Shown: piece after piece, positions 1 through 10,716 of the stretch
How positions within the stretch are numbered: position 1 is the first letter of the stretch
How the letters are laid out: every line of letters begins with the position of its first letter
Source of the DNA: Ryuthela nishihirai
Taxonomy: Eukaryota; Arthropoda; Arachnida; Araneae; Heptathelidae
Assembly (NCBI GenBank): GCA_038380435.1
Contig: JAWZYU010000007.1
Span: 24,159,001 to 24,223,000, forward strand
DNA length: 64,000 nucleotides
Reading direction: 5' to 3'
The notes under the pieces: generated by a model
What the model was told of the DNA's origin: nothing
The model's input: the letters and a program-made list of their open reading frames with translations, nothing else
Database searches by the model: none
Position numbers and translations under genes: made by a program

Positions 1-2152
1 ATTTACCTTTAATACATGAAGCTCTGAAAGACCCAGTTATAGCTAAAGCTTACCATGATAGGTTAGTTAGTCATTATGACAGTCATGGTTTGCTTAATAC
101 TGAAGTTGAGGAAGAATGGGGCCATTTTAAACAGGCTTTTTTGGAAACTAACAGTACTCTTTTAGGGAAAAAGGAGCAGAGGAGGCAGAATTATTTAAGT
201 GATAAGGCACTTGAGCTTATTTCAGAAAGAAGGAACTGCAGGAATGTCCTTAATCAGTACCCTACTAGTACTAATAGAAAGCATTACAAAGAACTTAATA
301 AACGTGTAAAGGATCAGTTAGCTACTGATAAGAATCTTTGGATTGATGGCCTTGCTGACAAAGCTGGGGAAGCAGTTAGACAGCACAACAGCAGAGAGCT
401 GTACCAGATAGTTAATGTTTTGTGTGGTAGAAAACGAACAGGTATACAGGGATTGAAGGATAAACAAGGCAAGGTTATAGAAGGTGAGGATTCTGTAATG
501 GCTAGGTGGGCTGAGCATTTCAGTGATGTTCTAAACAATGTGGTTAGTTCTACTCCCATTGTTTGCAATAATGATAGATGAATTGTTGGCTTTAATATTG
601 GCCCTATAACACAATCTGAAGTTAGTTTGGCTATTTCTAAACTTTAACTTCATAAATCCCCAGGGGTGGATGAAATTACTACGGAAATGCTTAGAGCTGG
701 GAATGTTTCAGTTACCATTTGGATGACTCAAATTTTGAATAACTTTTATGATAAAGGCATGGTTCCTAAAGATTTTACCAGAGCTATTATTATCCCTATT
801 TTCAAAAAAGGTGATCGCAGTTCTTGTGATAATTATAGGGGTATCAGCCTACTCTCCGTTCCAGGTAAAGTTCTTTCCATGATTGTGCTTAATAGAATTA
901 AGAATCTGGTTGACAGGCAATTGCGTGATGAGCAATGTGGATTCAGAAGTGGTAGGGGATGTGTAGATCAGATATTTTCACTTAGGCAGATTCTTGAGAA
1001 ATGTTTAGAGTTTCAGAAACCTTTGGTTGCTAGATTTGTTGATTTCAAAAAGGCTTTCGACTCTGTTGATCGTCATAATTTGTGATTGATTGTGAAATCA
1101 TATGGTATACCAGACAAGTTAGTTAACATAATGAAAGCTCTCTATAATAACACTGAGTCATGTGTGAGGGTTGGTAAGTCTTGTAGCAATTGGTTTAGCA
1201 TTACTTCTGATGTTCGACAAGGGTGCATTTTGTCTCCTTTTCTCTTTAGTTTGGTTGTTGATTATGTTATGCGAAATTCACTTCAAGGGAAAGCTTTTGG
1301 CCTTAAATGGGCTGGAGATACGAAAATTTCTGATTTAGATTATGCTGATGATTTAGCCCTTTTGGCAAATGATGTTGATGAGATGAACTCTTTCATTCGA
1401 ACTGTTGATGAGACTGGTAGTACAGTAGGTTTGGTTATAAACAGAGAGAAAACTAAAGTGATGAAAATTGGTCAGGCAGGTTGTGATTCAGTTAATCTGA
1501 ATGGTTGCAGTCTTGAGCAGGTGTCACAGTTTAATTACCTTGGAAGCTGCGTAACTGATACTGGTGATGTGCGGCATGAGATTAACAGACGAATAGGTAT
1601 TGCTGCCGGGACTTTTAAGAATCTATGGAGATTGTGGAGAAATAGGCGTATACACCTAAAGACTAAAATTAGACTGTATAATAGTTTGGTTCTTTCTAGG
1701 GTTAGTTATGGTAGTGAAACTTGGACGCTGTGTAAGCAAGATAACAGGAAACTAGATGCTTTTGATTCTAGATGCTTACGCAGTATCTTGGGTATTAGGT
1801 GGTTTAACTTTGTAACTAATGATGAGGTTAGGCAAAGGAGTCTGCAACCTCCTTTAAGCAGCATATTGTGCAGAGAGGGACTCAGCTGGTTTGGCCATGT
1901 TGCCCGTATGGATAATTATAGATTGGCGAATAGGGTTATGAACAGTGTGCCTAGAGGCCTCAGAAGGAGGGGGAGACCTAGGATGCGGTGGGCTGACAAT
2001 GTCAAACAGGACCTTGTTAGAATTGGTGTACAGTGGCCGGATGCAGCAGATGTAGCTCAGGACAGATATGCTTGGAGAATTAAACTGCGCGGTCTGGTTG
2101 GACCTCCGTAGCCCATGGCTGCTTGAGGATGATGATGATGATGATGATGATG
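1..2152 (+). mobile_element. RTE-type LINE, copy 1 (endonuclease part missing or off-window)
   Basis: This non-LTR retrotransposon copy begins at or before the left edge, downstream of where the endonuclease would be, and runs through reverse transcriptase to its own 3' end. That end is a stop codon, a short trailer (ATGGCTGCTTGAGG) and a (GAT)n tail. A very short 3' UTR ending in a simple repeat is typical of the RTE clade. The same family recurs reversed at 11863-13612 and forward at 32488, 35178, 37694 and 61982. The clade call is by eye. Confidence 0.88.
18..2111 (+). pseudogene. RTE reverse transcriptase, three in-frame stops
   Basis: One reading frame covers the connector region, the reverse transcriptase and the C-terminal domain. 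Visible landmarks are an AFDSVD block, RQGC, the catalytic YADD box at 1341-1352, and a C-terminal stretch with WFGHVARM and GRPRMRWADNV that is common to these LINEs. Three nonsense codons break it, at 579-581, 645-647 and 1083-1085, all in the same frame. The first and third are single changes in Cys and Trp codons kept in the sister copies. A 1-bp insertion near position 16 disrupts the frame further upstream. There is no other frameshift, so decay is recent. Confidence 0.85.
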
Positions 2153-2169
2153 CATCAATATATACTTTT

Positions 2170-3142
2170 CTTAATGTTAAGCTGTATCAGTTATATTTTT
2201 GTGATTATGTAATACTCCTGGATGTTACAGTGAATTTTGTAACTTTTGTTTTATAAGTTTAAGTAACACAATGATATAGTGCTCATTCATTCTATTTCTT
2301 GAAATTTCATTGCTCTAGTGGTATGTGTCAATGATGACATTGGTTGTTGTAAACTATTTTTTGAAACACACAATGTGATTGAGTTATATTTGATGTAGAT
2401 TTCAAATATTTTTATTTCTTATACTTACTGTTATGAAATCTCAGTCAATAGCATTTAATGTCACCATTTTTCTGCGGGCGGGGGCGGGGGTGGCTAGGTC
2501 GGTAGCGCGCCAGCTCCTAATCTGTAGTTCCCAGGTTCGAGTCACAGCTGGGTCAGCGTTGAGATTTATCTCCGCAAAATTCCCCGCCCTGCCCACGGTC
2601 AGTAGGGGACACCGATGGGCTTGGAAAGGCCGCCGTCAGTCGGATGGGACGTTAAGCCGTGGCCCTGTATGCGGGAGAGCCATACCCTGTGCACATTAAA
2701 GAACACGCTGGATGGCCTTGACGAGATGTTACCATCTGTCTCCCAACAGCTGTTCCAGTGGGTCCCCTCTCACAACCTTCTCTGAGCCTTCGGGGTCCAT
2801 GTGACCTGGCCATTTAGCCCAAGGTGTGCAAAAAAGTGCCGCTTAGAGGTAAAACAACCCAACCCACCATTTTTCTGAATAATCTCTATGTGTTATATTT
2901 CTTGTTATTATGGAATACTCTTCAATGTTACACTGAAATCTGTAATTTTTTTTTACATTCTTTGTATTCTGTTATAAACTTTAGTAAGGCTATAACATAG
3001 TACTCAAAGGTTGTATTATATATTTCACTATCTAGTGGTATGTCTCAGTGATAGACAATGGTGGTAGCAAACTATTTTCTGAAGCATATGATTGAGTATG
3101 TTTTGTATATTTGATGTAGACTTCAAACATTTGTTTCTCTTG
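2170..3142. repeat. Old direct duplication, about 240 bp each copy, split by a SINE
   Basis: A segment around 2190-2424 and another around 2890-3135 align along their length with many substitutions. Shared landmarks in the same order are a GTTACA(G/C)TGAA block, CTAGTGGTATGT, AAACTATTTT and ATTTGATGTAGA. With the intervening SINE and its target duplication removed, the offset is about 300 bp. No coding content was seen. Confidence 0.6.
2475..2864 (+). mobile_element. SINE-A, full-length tRNA-derived SINE with 13-bp TSD
   Basis: This is a near full-length member of the dominant SINE of the window, about 385-390 bp and called SINE-A here. The head is tRNA-like: G-rich start, A box of the form TGGCTCAGTCGG (mutated in this copy), B box GGTTCGAGTC. 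A body follows with a conserved middle (GGGACGTTAAGCCGTGG, later GTGCACGTTAAAGAACAC), and the tail ends AAAACAACCCAACCC. The copy is flanked by a perfect 13-bp duplication, CACCATTTTTCTG, at 2462-2474 and 2865-2877, which proves retrotransposition and fixes the ends. The family encodes no protein. Confidence 0.92.
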
Positions 3143-3487
3143 TTGGAGTATGTGTAGTCACTGTTAGCAATATTAATTTCTTTTATTAATAAAACATTAT
3201 TTGAAATGATTGTTTTGCAGATTCATACTGACCTCATATCTGAAGCAAAAATTAATTCTTTTAAGGTTTTCTATACATTTAGCTATAAATATTTCAATGT
3301 AATCTTTCATTGTCAGTTACGTTAGAACGTAATCAAGACAGCGTACAGTTCATTCAGTTGTAATAATTTTTTCATGTCATCATGTTTGTTAATCAAGTCT
3401 TGCTTTGGTTTTTCTATTGGCGTTTTACTTGAATTATGTGATACTGAAAATTTTAATCATAGTAAGAAGCTGTAACTCAAAAGAGGC

Positions 3488-3550
3488 GCGTCTGGAGAGG
3501 AAAATTACACAGTCTGGTTCGACCTCCGTAGCCCATGGCTGCATGAGGAT
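3488..3550 (+). mobile_element. RTE 3'-terminal fragment
   Basis: About 60 bp matches the last codons and trailer of the RTE family (CTGGTTCGACCTCCGTAG followed by CCCATGGCTGCATGAGGA). Everything upstream is missing, as expected for an extreme 5' truncation. A reversed SINE-B begins about 20 bp downstream. Confidence 0.65.
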
Positions 3551-3570
3551 TTTGTATGTATGTATAAAAA

Positions 3571-3683
3571 TAAAATAAATAAATACACCATCAAGCAGCT
3601 CCTTGCCACAGAGGTCTGACAGGAGCCTGTCAGTTTATATGCCATAGTAGAAGGTCTGAGAGGATGACAGGACCTCAGCAGAA
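3571..3683 (-). mobile_element. SINE-B, 3' part only, reversed
   Basis: This is the 3' half of the second tRNA-derived SINE (SINE-B, full copy at 16091-16299). It keeps the AT-rich tail, the AAGCAGCT(G) tail block, the palindromic TGACAGGAGCCTGTCA block and the start of the body. It lacks the tRNA head. Confidence 0.75.
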
Positions 3684-3699
3684 ATGTAAGAAGATAATT

Positions 3700-4260
3700 C
3701 TAGTATTATTAATAAAATAATTTAATTGCACTGATCAATTCGTCAGCTGTGAATGAAATTCTGATCTCAGTAGCTTTCTACTTAGAACCTAAACTATGTG
3801 AGATTTAAAAGTTTTATATGGAATGTAACCATACTTTTAGTGAGAGACTGTATATTTGATATTTATGATGATTGTTAAACCTTATCTGACGTTAGTATGA
3901 ATATATTTTGCTAACAAAATAAATAATTTATCTGTACCAATATTAATGGTAATGTTGCTCATATATTACGTTCCATAATCTTTTGACAAAATAAAAAAAT
4001 ATATATAAAATTTGGCTTTAAAATTTAGGTGTATCCCGTTTTCTTAGAAATATGGTTTACAATTAAATATAATTAATAAAAAAAATTTATTTTTAGATCA
4101 TATGTTTATTGAATATTTTTGACGAGAAATTAGATTTTTTTTTGTCTGTGCAAAACAAAATATTTCCTGCAAGAATGAAATGCTTCTCCGCATTTATTAT
4201 AGTTTGTTTCACAATTGATATTTGATTCAATTCAGTTGAAGAAATTAAATCATTTAAAAA
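3700..4260. other. AT-rich intergenic stretch, nothing recognised
   Basis: There are no convincing coding regions, RNA genes or structured repeats. It is simple A+T-rich sequence up to the G+C-richer block that precedes the Harbinger gene. Confidence 0.6.
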
Positions 4261-4279
4261 CGCACACATCGAAGAGGAA

Positions 4280-4740
4280 CAAATCAGCTCCACTGACAGA
4301 AAGCTATGATGCACGGACCCCGCTTCTGACGTCATTAGCTGTGCGGGTCACGTGACTTCAGGCTTTCTCTTCAGACGGCTTTGGCTCAACCGTGTTCAAC
4401 AGACAAGCTGTCAAAATATTACTCAGCCGAACGAAACAGGACTTGGCAGCTTATCTCACTTCGTTAATTTAACTATGTGTCAGAATAAAGAAAGTCTAAA
4501 CTTCTTTAGTCTCCACAACAACATCCGATTTACACCACCCTCGATTCCGTTGGAGAGCAGCTCCGTTGGCGCCATGTTAAGTACAATGCAGCCATCACGT
4601 GACGCACGGCATTGCCACTAGGAATTACCGTTTCCTCTGCTACCTCGCTCACTTGCAAAGATTTTCCCGCGGAATTTTACGATTCAGCTAGCTGCGCGCG
4701 AATCGAAGGTGGGAGTGGAGAAGTTGCAGCTTCCTCGTTT
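4280..4740 (+). promoter_or_regulatory. CpG-richer candidate promoter of the Harbinger gene
   Basis: Base composition shifts sharply towards G+C and CpG here compared with the flanks. The region has a consensus CRE, TGACGTCA, at 4327-4334, and a fully palindromic E-box, GTCACGTGAC, at 4347-4356, of the USF/TFE (CLEAR) type. A further CACGTGAC occurs near 4598. It lies just upstream of the transposase start at 4806. Whether it belongs to the transposon, to a domesticated gene or to an unseen leftward gene is open. No TATA box was recognised. Confidence 0.4.
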
Positions 4741-4805
4741 CGTTCAAAGCTTATGACTTGAGTTGAATGCGTGAATTTTTAAGGTTGAGTGATAGAATTC
4801 TTAAA

Positions 4806-7800
4806 ATGAGTAGTTCTGATGAAGAATTGTTTGTTTTGGCATCAATATGTGAAGAAGAAGAAAAGAGAGTTAAGAAGAGAAAGAAAAGAATTTGGGTGCA
4901 TAATATATGTCAAAAACGATTGAAGTTCGGGGAATTCCACTGTTTGTTTAAAGGTTTAGTTGATGATGAGTCTAAATTTTTCAACTACTTCAGAATGACT
5001 TATGAAAAATTCAAGAAACTACTCAATTACTTAAAAGAAGATTTGTCAAGAGAAAACACAACATTTCGACGCTCAGTGGAACCAGAAGAGAGGTTGGCAG
5101 TCTGTCTAAGGTAAGCCAATTAAGTTCCATTTCCCAAAATAATTTTTACATAAATAATACAGCAAAGATAATCTTCAACAGCATTAGATTGGAAGTACAA
5201 TTATTGTCAATTTTAATTCTGTTTGTTAAGATTTACAGAGGTTTATTCTATTGTGCCATTATTTTTATAACACATTAACATTTTTATTAGTTGGGTTGGG
5301 TTGTTTTACCTCTGAGCGGCACTTTTTTGCACACCATGGGCTAAATGGCCAGGTCACATGGACCCTGAAGGCTCAGAGAAGGTTGGGGGAGGGGACCCAC
5401 TGGAACAGCTGTTGGGAGACAGATGGTAGCCTCCCGTCAAGGCCATCCAGCGTGTTCTTTAACGTGCACAGGGTATGTCTCTCCCGCACACGGGGCTACA
5501 GGCTTAACGTCCCATCCGACGGACGGCGGCGTTTCCAAGCCCATCGGTGTCCCCTACTGACCGTGGGCAGGGCAGGGAATTTTGCGGAGATAAATCTCAA
5601 CGCTGACCCAGCTGGGACTCGAACCTGGGAACTACAGATTACGAGGCTGGCGCGCTACCGACTGAGCCACCCCCGCCCCTAGATAAAATGGCGTTTACGC
5701 AGAATAAGATTACATAGAAGAAATAGATTTATATTTTACTCTGAAAAATATACGTGAAAAGACATCCGACTGAAGGCAGCTTTTCCAAGCCCATCTCACC
5801 TAGGGCAGAAAGAGAGTTAGATGAGGATAAAATATATAAAAGCAATACAAATCCTTCATTTATTTTCAAGTGGTGTTACCAGAATATTCAATTCCCCCAT
5901 TTCTACGCCACTAGTTTACACCGAGAATTTAATTTTTTTATTTGTTTCTCATACACTCACTTAAATGTTCAACATGTACTAAAAGTAATTTTTATGGTAA
6001 AGTTACATCAATTAAAAATCCAATACAAGTAATTTATAAATTAATGTTGTTAATATCAGCATTAATATCTTTCAGTGTTATTATGTAGCGTGTTTCAAAA
6101 GTAGCTTTACAACTGTGAATGGCTATATAACGATTTTGAAATTCCTTCTTCTTACGGGGATTTGTTAAAGATAAAGTGTATTTAACAATTTTATCCCCAG
6201 ATGTTGGGGGGGGGGGGGGGCTCAGTCGGTATCGCGCCAGGCTCGTAATCTGTAGTTCCCAGGTTCGAGTATCAGCTGGGTCAGCGTTGAGATTTATCTC
6301 CGCAAAATTCCCCGCCCTGTCCATGGTCAGTACGGGACACCGATGGGCCGTCCGTAGGATGGGACGTTAAGCCGTGGCCCCATGTGCGGGAGAGCCATAC
6401 CCTGTGCGCGTTAACGAACATGCTGGATGGCCTTGACGGGAGGCTACCATCTGTCTCCCAACAGCTGTTCCAGTGGGTCCCCTCACCCAACCTTCTCTGA
6501 GCCTTCGGGGTCCATGTGACCTGGCCATTTAGCCCATGGTGTGCAAAAAAGTGTCGCTGAGAGGTTAAAATCAACCCAACCCAGATGTTGATGAAATACG
6601 AGTAAGGATTACATGCGCAGTTGCGAAAGTCAGACAGATAGGTTACGTCACACATGAGAAGAAATTCATTAATGGTGGTCACCTCTGTCACTCTGATATA
6701 TCTGATAAAGCCTGATGCATTTCAAAATGCATTTCTATGCTTTCGCCTTCCAGCTATATTTTATTACAAAATATATACATCCTCTCAAAGTTCTTAACCC
6801 ACTTTTGAAAAAGCATAAATTAATAGAACTAAATACTGCCGCTAAAGTTAACTATTGATAAAAGTGCATGTACCAACATTAAATTTCATTCATTCTGTTT
6901 TAATCTTTTATTAACCGTTTAATTTTTCTTTCTTCCAGGTTTCTTGCCAATGGAAACTCCTTCAAATCGCTAGCTTATAGTTATCGTTTGGGGGATAGGA
7001 CAGTGAGAGAAATCGTCTACTCCACCTGCGAAGCAGTGTGGAAAATTCTGCAACCTATGGCAATGCCCGTCCCTACTGAACAAAGGTGGTGCGAAATTGC
7101 AAACGAATTTTACGAAAGATGGAACTTTCCTAATGTAGTTGGCGCAATAGATGGGAAGCACGTGACAATACAGGCACCTCAAAATTCTGGATCACTTTAT
7201 TTCAGTATTGTGCTGATGGCTTTAGTTGATGCCAATTGCAAATTTATTTGTATTGATGTTGGTGGTTATGGCAAAAAATCTGATGGTGGAATATTCGCGA
7301 ATTCTAATTTAGGCAAAGCAATAAAAAATAACACCCTCGGAATTCCTCCAGGTAAAAAACTTCCTGGGAGCAATGACTCAATGCCACAGGTCATTGTAGG
7401 AGACGAGGCATTTCCATTGAGTCGTAATGTGATGAGACCGTATCCTGGTGTTCAATTAAAAAACGACGAAGAGAAAAAAAAATTTAATTATCGATTAAGT
7501 AGAGCGCGTAACGTCTCTGAAAATGCATTTGGAATCCTAGTCCGGAAATTCCGAATTTTCGAACGGAAATTACGTATGTCACCAGAACATGTAAACATCG
7601 TGGTCAGTGCTTGTTGTTGCCTGCATAACTTCTTAAGAGACGATAGTTCCTATTGGGCTGAAAATGAAATGGAATTTTCTGTCAATGATGCTGAAGCATT
7701 TACAAGCTTAAGCGCAATTGGTGGAAATGCTGCTGTGGAAGCTATGGAAATAAGAGAACGCTTCAAAAATTACTTTGCATCAGAAAAGGATTCTCAGCTG

Positions 7801-7809
7801 GCAGAATAA
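4806..7809 (+). CDS. PIF/Harbinger transposase (HARBI1-like), two exons
   Basis: Exon 1 is 4806-5110 and exon 2 is 6939-7809, joined across a GT-AG intron of 1828 bp (GTAAGC donor, TTCCAG acceptor). The join gives 391 codons in one frame and restores the family block LAVCLRFLANG. This is a DDE nuclease of the DDE_Tnp_4 type. Visible catalytic blocks are GAIDGKH (first D), SDGGIF (second D) and GDEAFPL (E). The N-terminus is acidic, then Lys/Arg-rich, as in HARBI1-like proteins. I chose the ATG at 4806 over the in-frame ATG at 4767 because the family usually starts with an acidic MxSxDE stretch. One oddity is that the linker after NSGSLYF runs straight into SIVL, about six residues shorter than usual. 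A polyadenylation signal, AATAAA, lies at 7888-7893. The intron holds two SINE-A copies. It could be a transposon or a domesticated gene. Confidence 0.85.
5289..5679 (-). mobile_element. SINE-A, full length, reversed, in the Harbinger intron
   Basis: The complete family structure reads on the minus strand, from the tRNA-like head (near 5679) to the CAACCCAACCC tail (near 5290). It sits inside the intron of the Harbinger gene and so does not affect the spliced frame. I could not find a clear target duplication. Confidence 0.88.
6207..6581 (+). mobile_element. SINE-A with G-run head, 9-bp TSD
   Basis: The head begins with an uninterrupted run of more than 15 G residues before GGCTCAGTCGG, then the whole body and a CAACCCAACCC tail. 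It is flanked by CAGATGTTG at 6198-6206 and 6582-6590. This is the second SINE-A inside the Harbinger intron. Confidence 0.9.
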
Positions 7810-8309
7810 GAAGATCACGGAGGTAGAATATTTACCTTAATATCTTTTAGGCAAAATTTAAAGTTTTTCTGTTATTGTAAACAAAAGAATAAATAACAAA
7901 AGCTTTTCAAAGAAAATGCCTTTTATTAATGTTAAATTTATTACCATTTAAATATGGGGTTAAATTCTACTTCAGAGAAATCAAAATACGAAAAGTCATT
8001 CACTTGTGATTAAAATGTTCTGATATTTCTGCCCCTAATTAGGTCATTCTTTGGGGGATGACTCGCACAGTGATCTTTGGGTATGATATATGAAAGCAAT
8101 CCAAAGACCATCCTTCGATTATGTTCCTAGTAAAGAATTTTTCGTCTCTTCAGTTTTCTGAAGTAGAATTATATAAACAATAACAACATGCCATGAACCA
8201 TTTAGATAAACAACAAAAACAACCATGAACATATTTCTTACTCGTGATACACCGTATTTTCGTGAAAGTAACATGAATTAAATAAAGGAATATAGTCTGT
8301 GAACACATA

Positions 8310-8481
8310 CAGTCGCTCAAAAAAGTATCCGAACACTGTGGTTGATTACAGAATTCAGAAAAAATATCTGGCAACGATTTTTTTTAGAAATTAGTGATCT
8401 GACAACCCTCGTGTCACGTGACACGAGGGTTGTCAGATCCCTAATTCAATCCAAGTGTTCGGATGTTTTTTTGAGCGACTG
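8310..8481. mobile_element. Palindromic Tc1/mariner-type MITE with TA duplication
   Basis: The terminal inverted repeats begin CAGTCGCTCAAAAAAGTATC on the left and are mirrored on the right, flanked by TA at 8308-8309 and 8482-8483. The arms extend almost to the centre, TGTCACGTGACA, so the whole 172 bp folds into one hairpin. There is no coding capacity. The same family occurs at 45309-45520, and its arms are seen again at 8620-9043. Confidence 0.82.
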
Positions 8482-8483
8482 TA

Positions 8484-9043
8484 GGTGGTCATATTATTTT
8501 GATACTAGATCGTGTGGGCTCACTCACGGAAATATTGAGCGTGTGCAGTTACCGTTCACAGCAAACTGGAGCGTGTGCAGTAACTGCACACGCTCCAGTT
8601 TGCTGTGAACGGTAACTGGACCTGAATTCTGTGATCACGTGACACGAAGGGTGCCAGATCACTAATTTCTAAAAAAATCTTTGCCAGATATTTTTTCTGA
8701 ATTCTGTAATCAACCATAGTGTTCGGATATTTATTTGAGTGACTGTAGGAGGTCATATTATTTTGATACTAGATCGTGTGGGCTCACTCACGGAAATATT
8801 GAGCGTGTGCAGTTACGTCACAGTAAACTGGAGCGTGTGCAGTAACTGCATACGCTCCAGTTTGCTGTGAACGGTAACTGGAGCGTGTACAGTTGCTGTA
8901 CACGCTCCAGATATTTTTCCTGAATTCTGTAATCACGTGACACGAAGGTTGCCAGATCACTAATTTCTAAAAAAATCGGTGCCCGATATTTTTCCTGAAT
9001 TCTGTAATCAACCGTAGTGTTCGGATACTTTTTTGAGCGACTG
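8484..9043. mobile_element. Composite of two tandem, internally palindromic MITE derivatives
   Basis: Two similar units (8484-8745 and 8748-9043) each start with GTCATATTATTTTGATAC, contain inverted blocks built on GAGCGTGTGCAG, and end with the GAGCGACTGTA arm of the MITE at 8310. One core, 8546-8618, is a perfect inverted repeat with 36-bp arms and one unpaired base. The right end at 9043 is followed by TA. The block interrupts a MADF-like coding segment on the minus strand. Confidence 0.7.
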
Positions 9044-9047
9044 TACC

Positions 9048-9190
9048 TGGCTGTCCCATAATTTTTCCAATTTCTTCCCAAATACTATCTCTACGCAATT
9101 CATTACTATAATTAGCATTTTTAAGGTTATATAGTTCATAGTACTGTTGAACCATTAAAATTAATTTTTCGGTGTTCGTATTTTTGGTGA
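9048..9190 (-). pseudogene. MADF/SANT-like DNA-binding domain fragment
   Basis: The minus strand encodes about 45 residues with the MADF/Myb-SANT pattern: an acidic TEKLI start, ELY, a run of Asn/Lys, RRDSIWEEIG and GQPG. The frame is cut at the left by the MITE block (9044-9045 TA), and no continuation was found beyond it. PIF/Harbinger elements commonly carry a second gene with a Myb/SANT-like domain. This fragment faces the transposase at 4806-7809 and may be the partner gene. The start is not defined, and a possible promoter is the G+C-rich block at 9290-9480. Confidence 0.5.
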
Positions 9191-9289
9191 TCGCGAAAAA
9201 TAATTGATAAACTACCAAAATATTTCCTGAACAAAAAAGTGCACGTACTGTGTTTAGCCTACATGAGAAACCACTTTGTCCACAGAGCA

Positions 9290-9620
9290 CAGTTTCGATG
9301 GTTCACTCTTCAGCTGCGCGCGCATCAACTAAACAAAGCAACAAGGGTGGCGAAGGCCGGGGCAAAACGGATTAAGGGATTAACGTCATTAGCAAGGCAG
9401 CGGAAATGCCGTTTGGGGTTTCCCTCTTCAACCTGTGGGTAACATTGCCGGGGCCGAATGTTAGCCAGTGAGCACTCTCTCATAGAGAATGTAGGGAGAA
9501 TATTTTAATGCGTTTCTGCGTGCGGCCGTTGCTGACCAGTGGAGGCCTACCCTAATTAACAGGCAACCATTGCTTTCCCCCCTTTTTCGTCCCTCTGTCG
9601 ATCATTAGAGTTGTGGGGTG
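9290..9620. other. G+C-richer block, function unknown
   Basis: A CpG-containing block stands out from the AT-rich surroundings. It could be the upstream region of the minus-strand MADF-like gene, or the other end of a Harbinger element. I found no inverted match to the 4280-4740 block by eye and no convincing open frame. Confidence 0.3.
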
Positions 9621-9724
9621 GTCAGAGGAACAGCGTACTCTTTCAGTTTGTGCCAAAAGTTGACCTTATCATGTACATATAGTGCATGCTGCAAAACGTT
9701 TCCACTTAAATATAAAGGGATACC

Positions 9725-9885
9725 TGGATTCGAGCCCCGGGTAAGGCATGGATGTCGTGTTGTTTTTCTGCTGAGGTCCTGCCATCCTCACAGACCTACT
9801 ATGGCATATAAACTGACAGGCTCCTGTCAGACCTCTGTGGCTAGCAGCTGCTTGAGGTATTAATTTTATTATTTATTTTTTCACG
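9725..9885 (+). mobile_element. SINE-B, 5'-truncated
   Basis: It starts inside the B box (GATTCGAGCCCCGGGTAAGG), then runs through the body, the TGACAGGCTCCTGTCA palindrome and the GCAGCTGCTTGAGG tail block into a TTTATTATTT tail. The A-box half of the tRNA head is missing. Confidence 0.8.
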
Positions 9886-9889
9886 TTGT

Positions 9890-10715
9890 TATGGTTATTC
9901 TATGTAGGCAATTTTTTCGAGTAATTGATGCTCTGATAATCTAGTATGAAGACATCGTTATTTGTTCTTTCTACTACCTACATAACACGACCACATAATC
10001 TATTCAATAGTATCAGTTTACTGCAGTATTATAACAATTTACAAGCCTTAAAATGGCATCGCATTGCTTCGCCGTGACATTGCTACAGCTGGGGTCCGAA
10101 TTTGAATTCTGACTGGTGTCATGGCTGTTTGCACTGTACTGTCTTTGTGTGAGAAAGCCTTTACAAACTAAGAGCAGCTTCTAGCAGTCATCCAAAAATT
10201 ACGTTGTCAAAAAAATCCTAATTGTGCATATTTTTGTATTTATTACAACATTAAACATAAATTGTTGTACTTTAAGAAAAGTTTTACTTTTAAAGTAAGA
10301 ATAATTAAAATATTGAAACAACGAGCGTTAAAAGCCTAAATGGGATCAATCCACATATATATATTAAAAATTTAGTAACAAAAAAAAAGTAATATTTTGT
10401 TCTACATATGTATACCTTAACTAAAATTGAAGTTTAGAATAAACTAGTATAATAATAATATCAATTTAATTATTTAACCTAAGATCAAACATCTCTGGGT
10501 TTCGTATTGATTCCATTGCGCCATCAAAAAAAAATCATTCGAAGTTTTTGTGCTAGATATTTTTTTTACATAAAAGTATCCGATAAACACAAGTGGTAGA
10601 GTTTACAAATTGAAACTAACGCGATTTCGTCATTATGGGTATGTTGTCACTGCCTTCATATTAATAGAGGGGTTAACTATAAGTACTTTATCTCTCCCCT
10701 ATATAAATAATTATC
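9890..10715. other. AT-rich stretch, nothing recognised
   Basis: No coding, RNA or repeat features can be supported here apart from short A/T tracts. Confidence 0.6.
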
Positions 10716-10716
10716 G

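Noticed and set aside
5251..5682. Recurrent open frames of 60-160 codons on either strand with HFFAHHGLNGQVTW and SLPSRPSSVFFNVHRVWLSR
   Set aside because: They are antisense or sense readings of SINE-A. The same frame appears in every copy because the SINE sequence is conserved, with no start or selection of its own.
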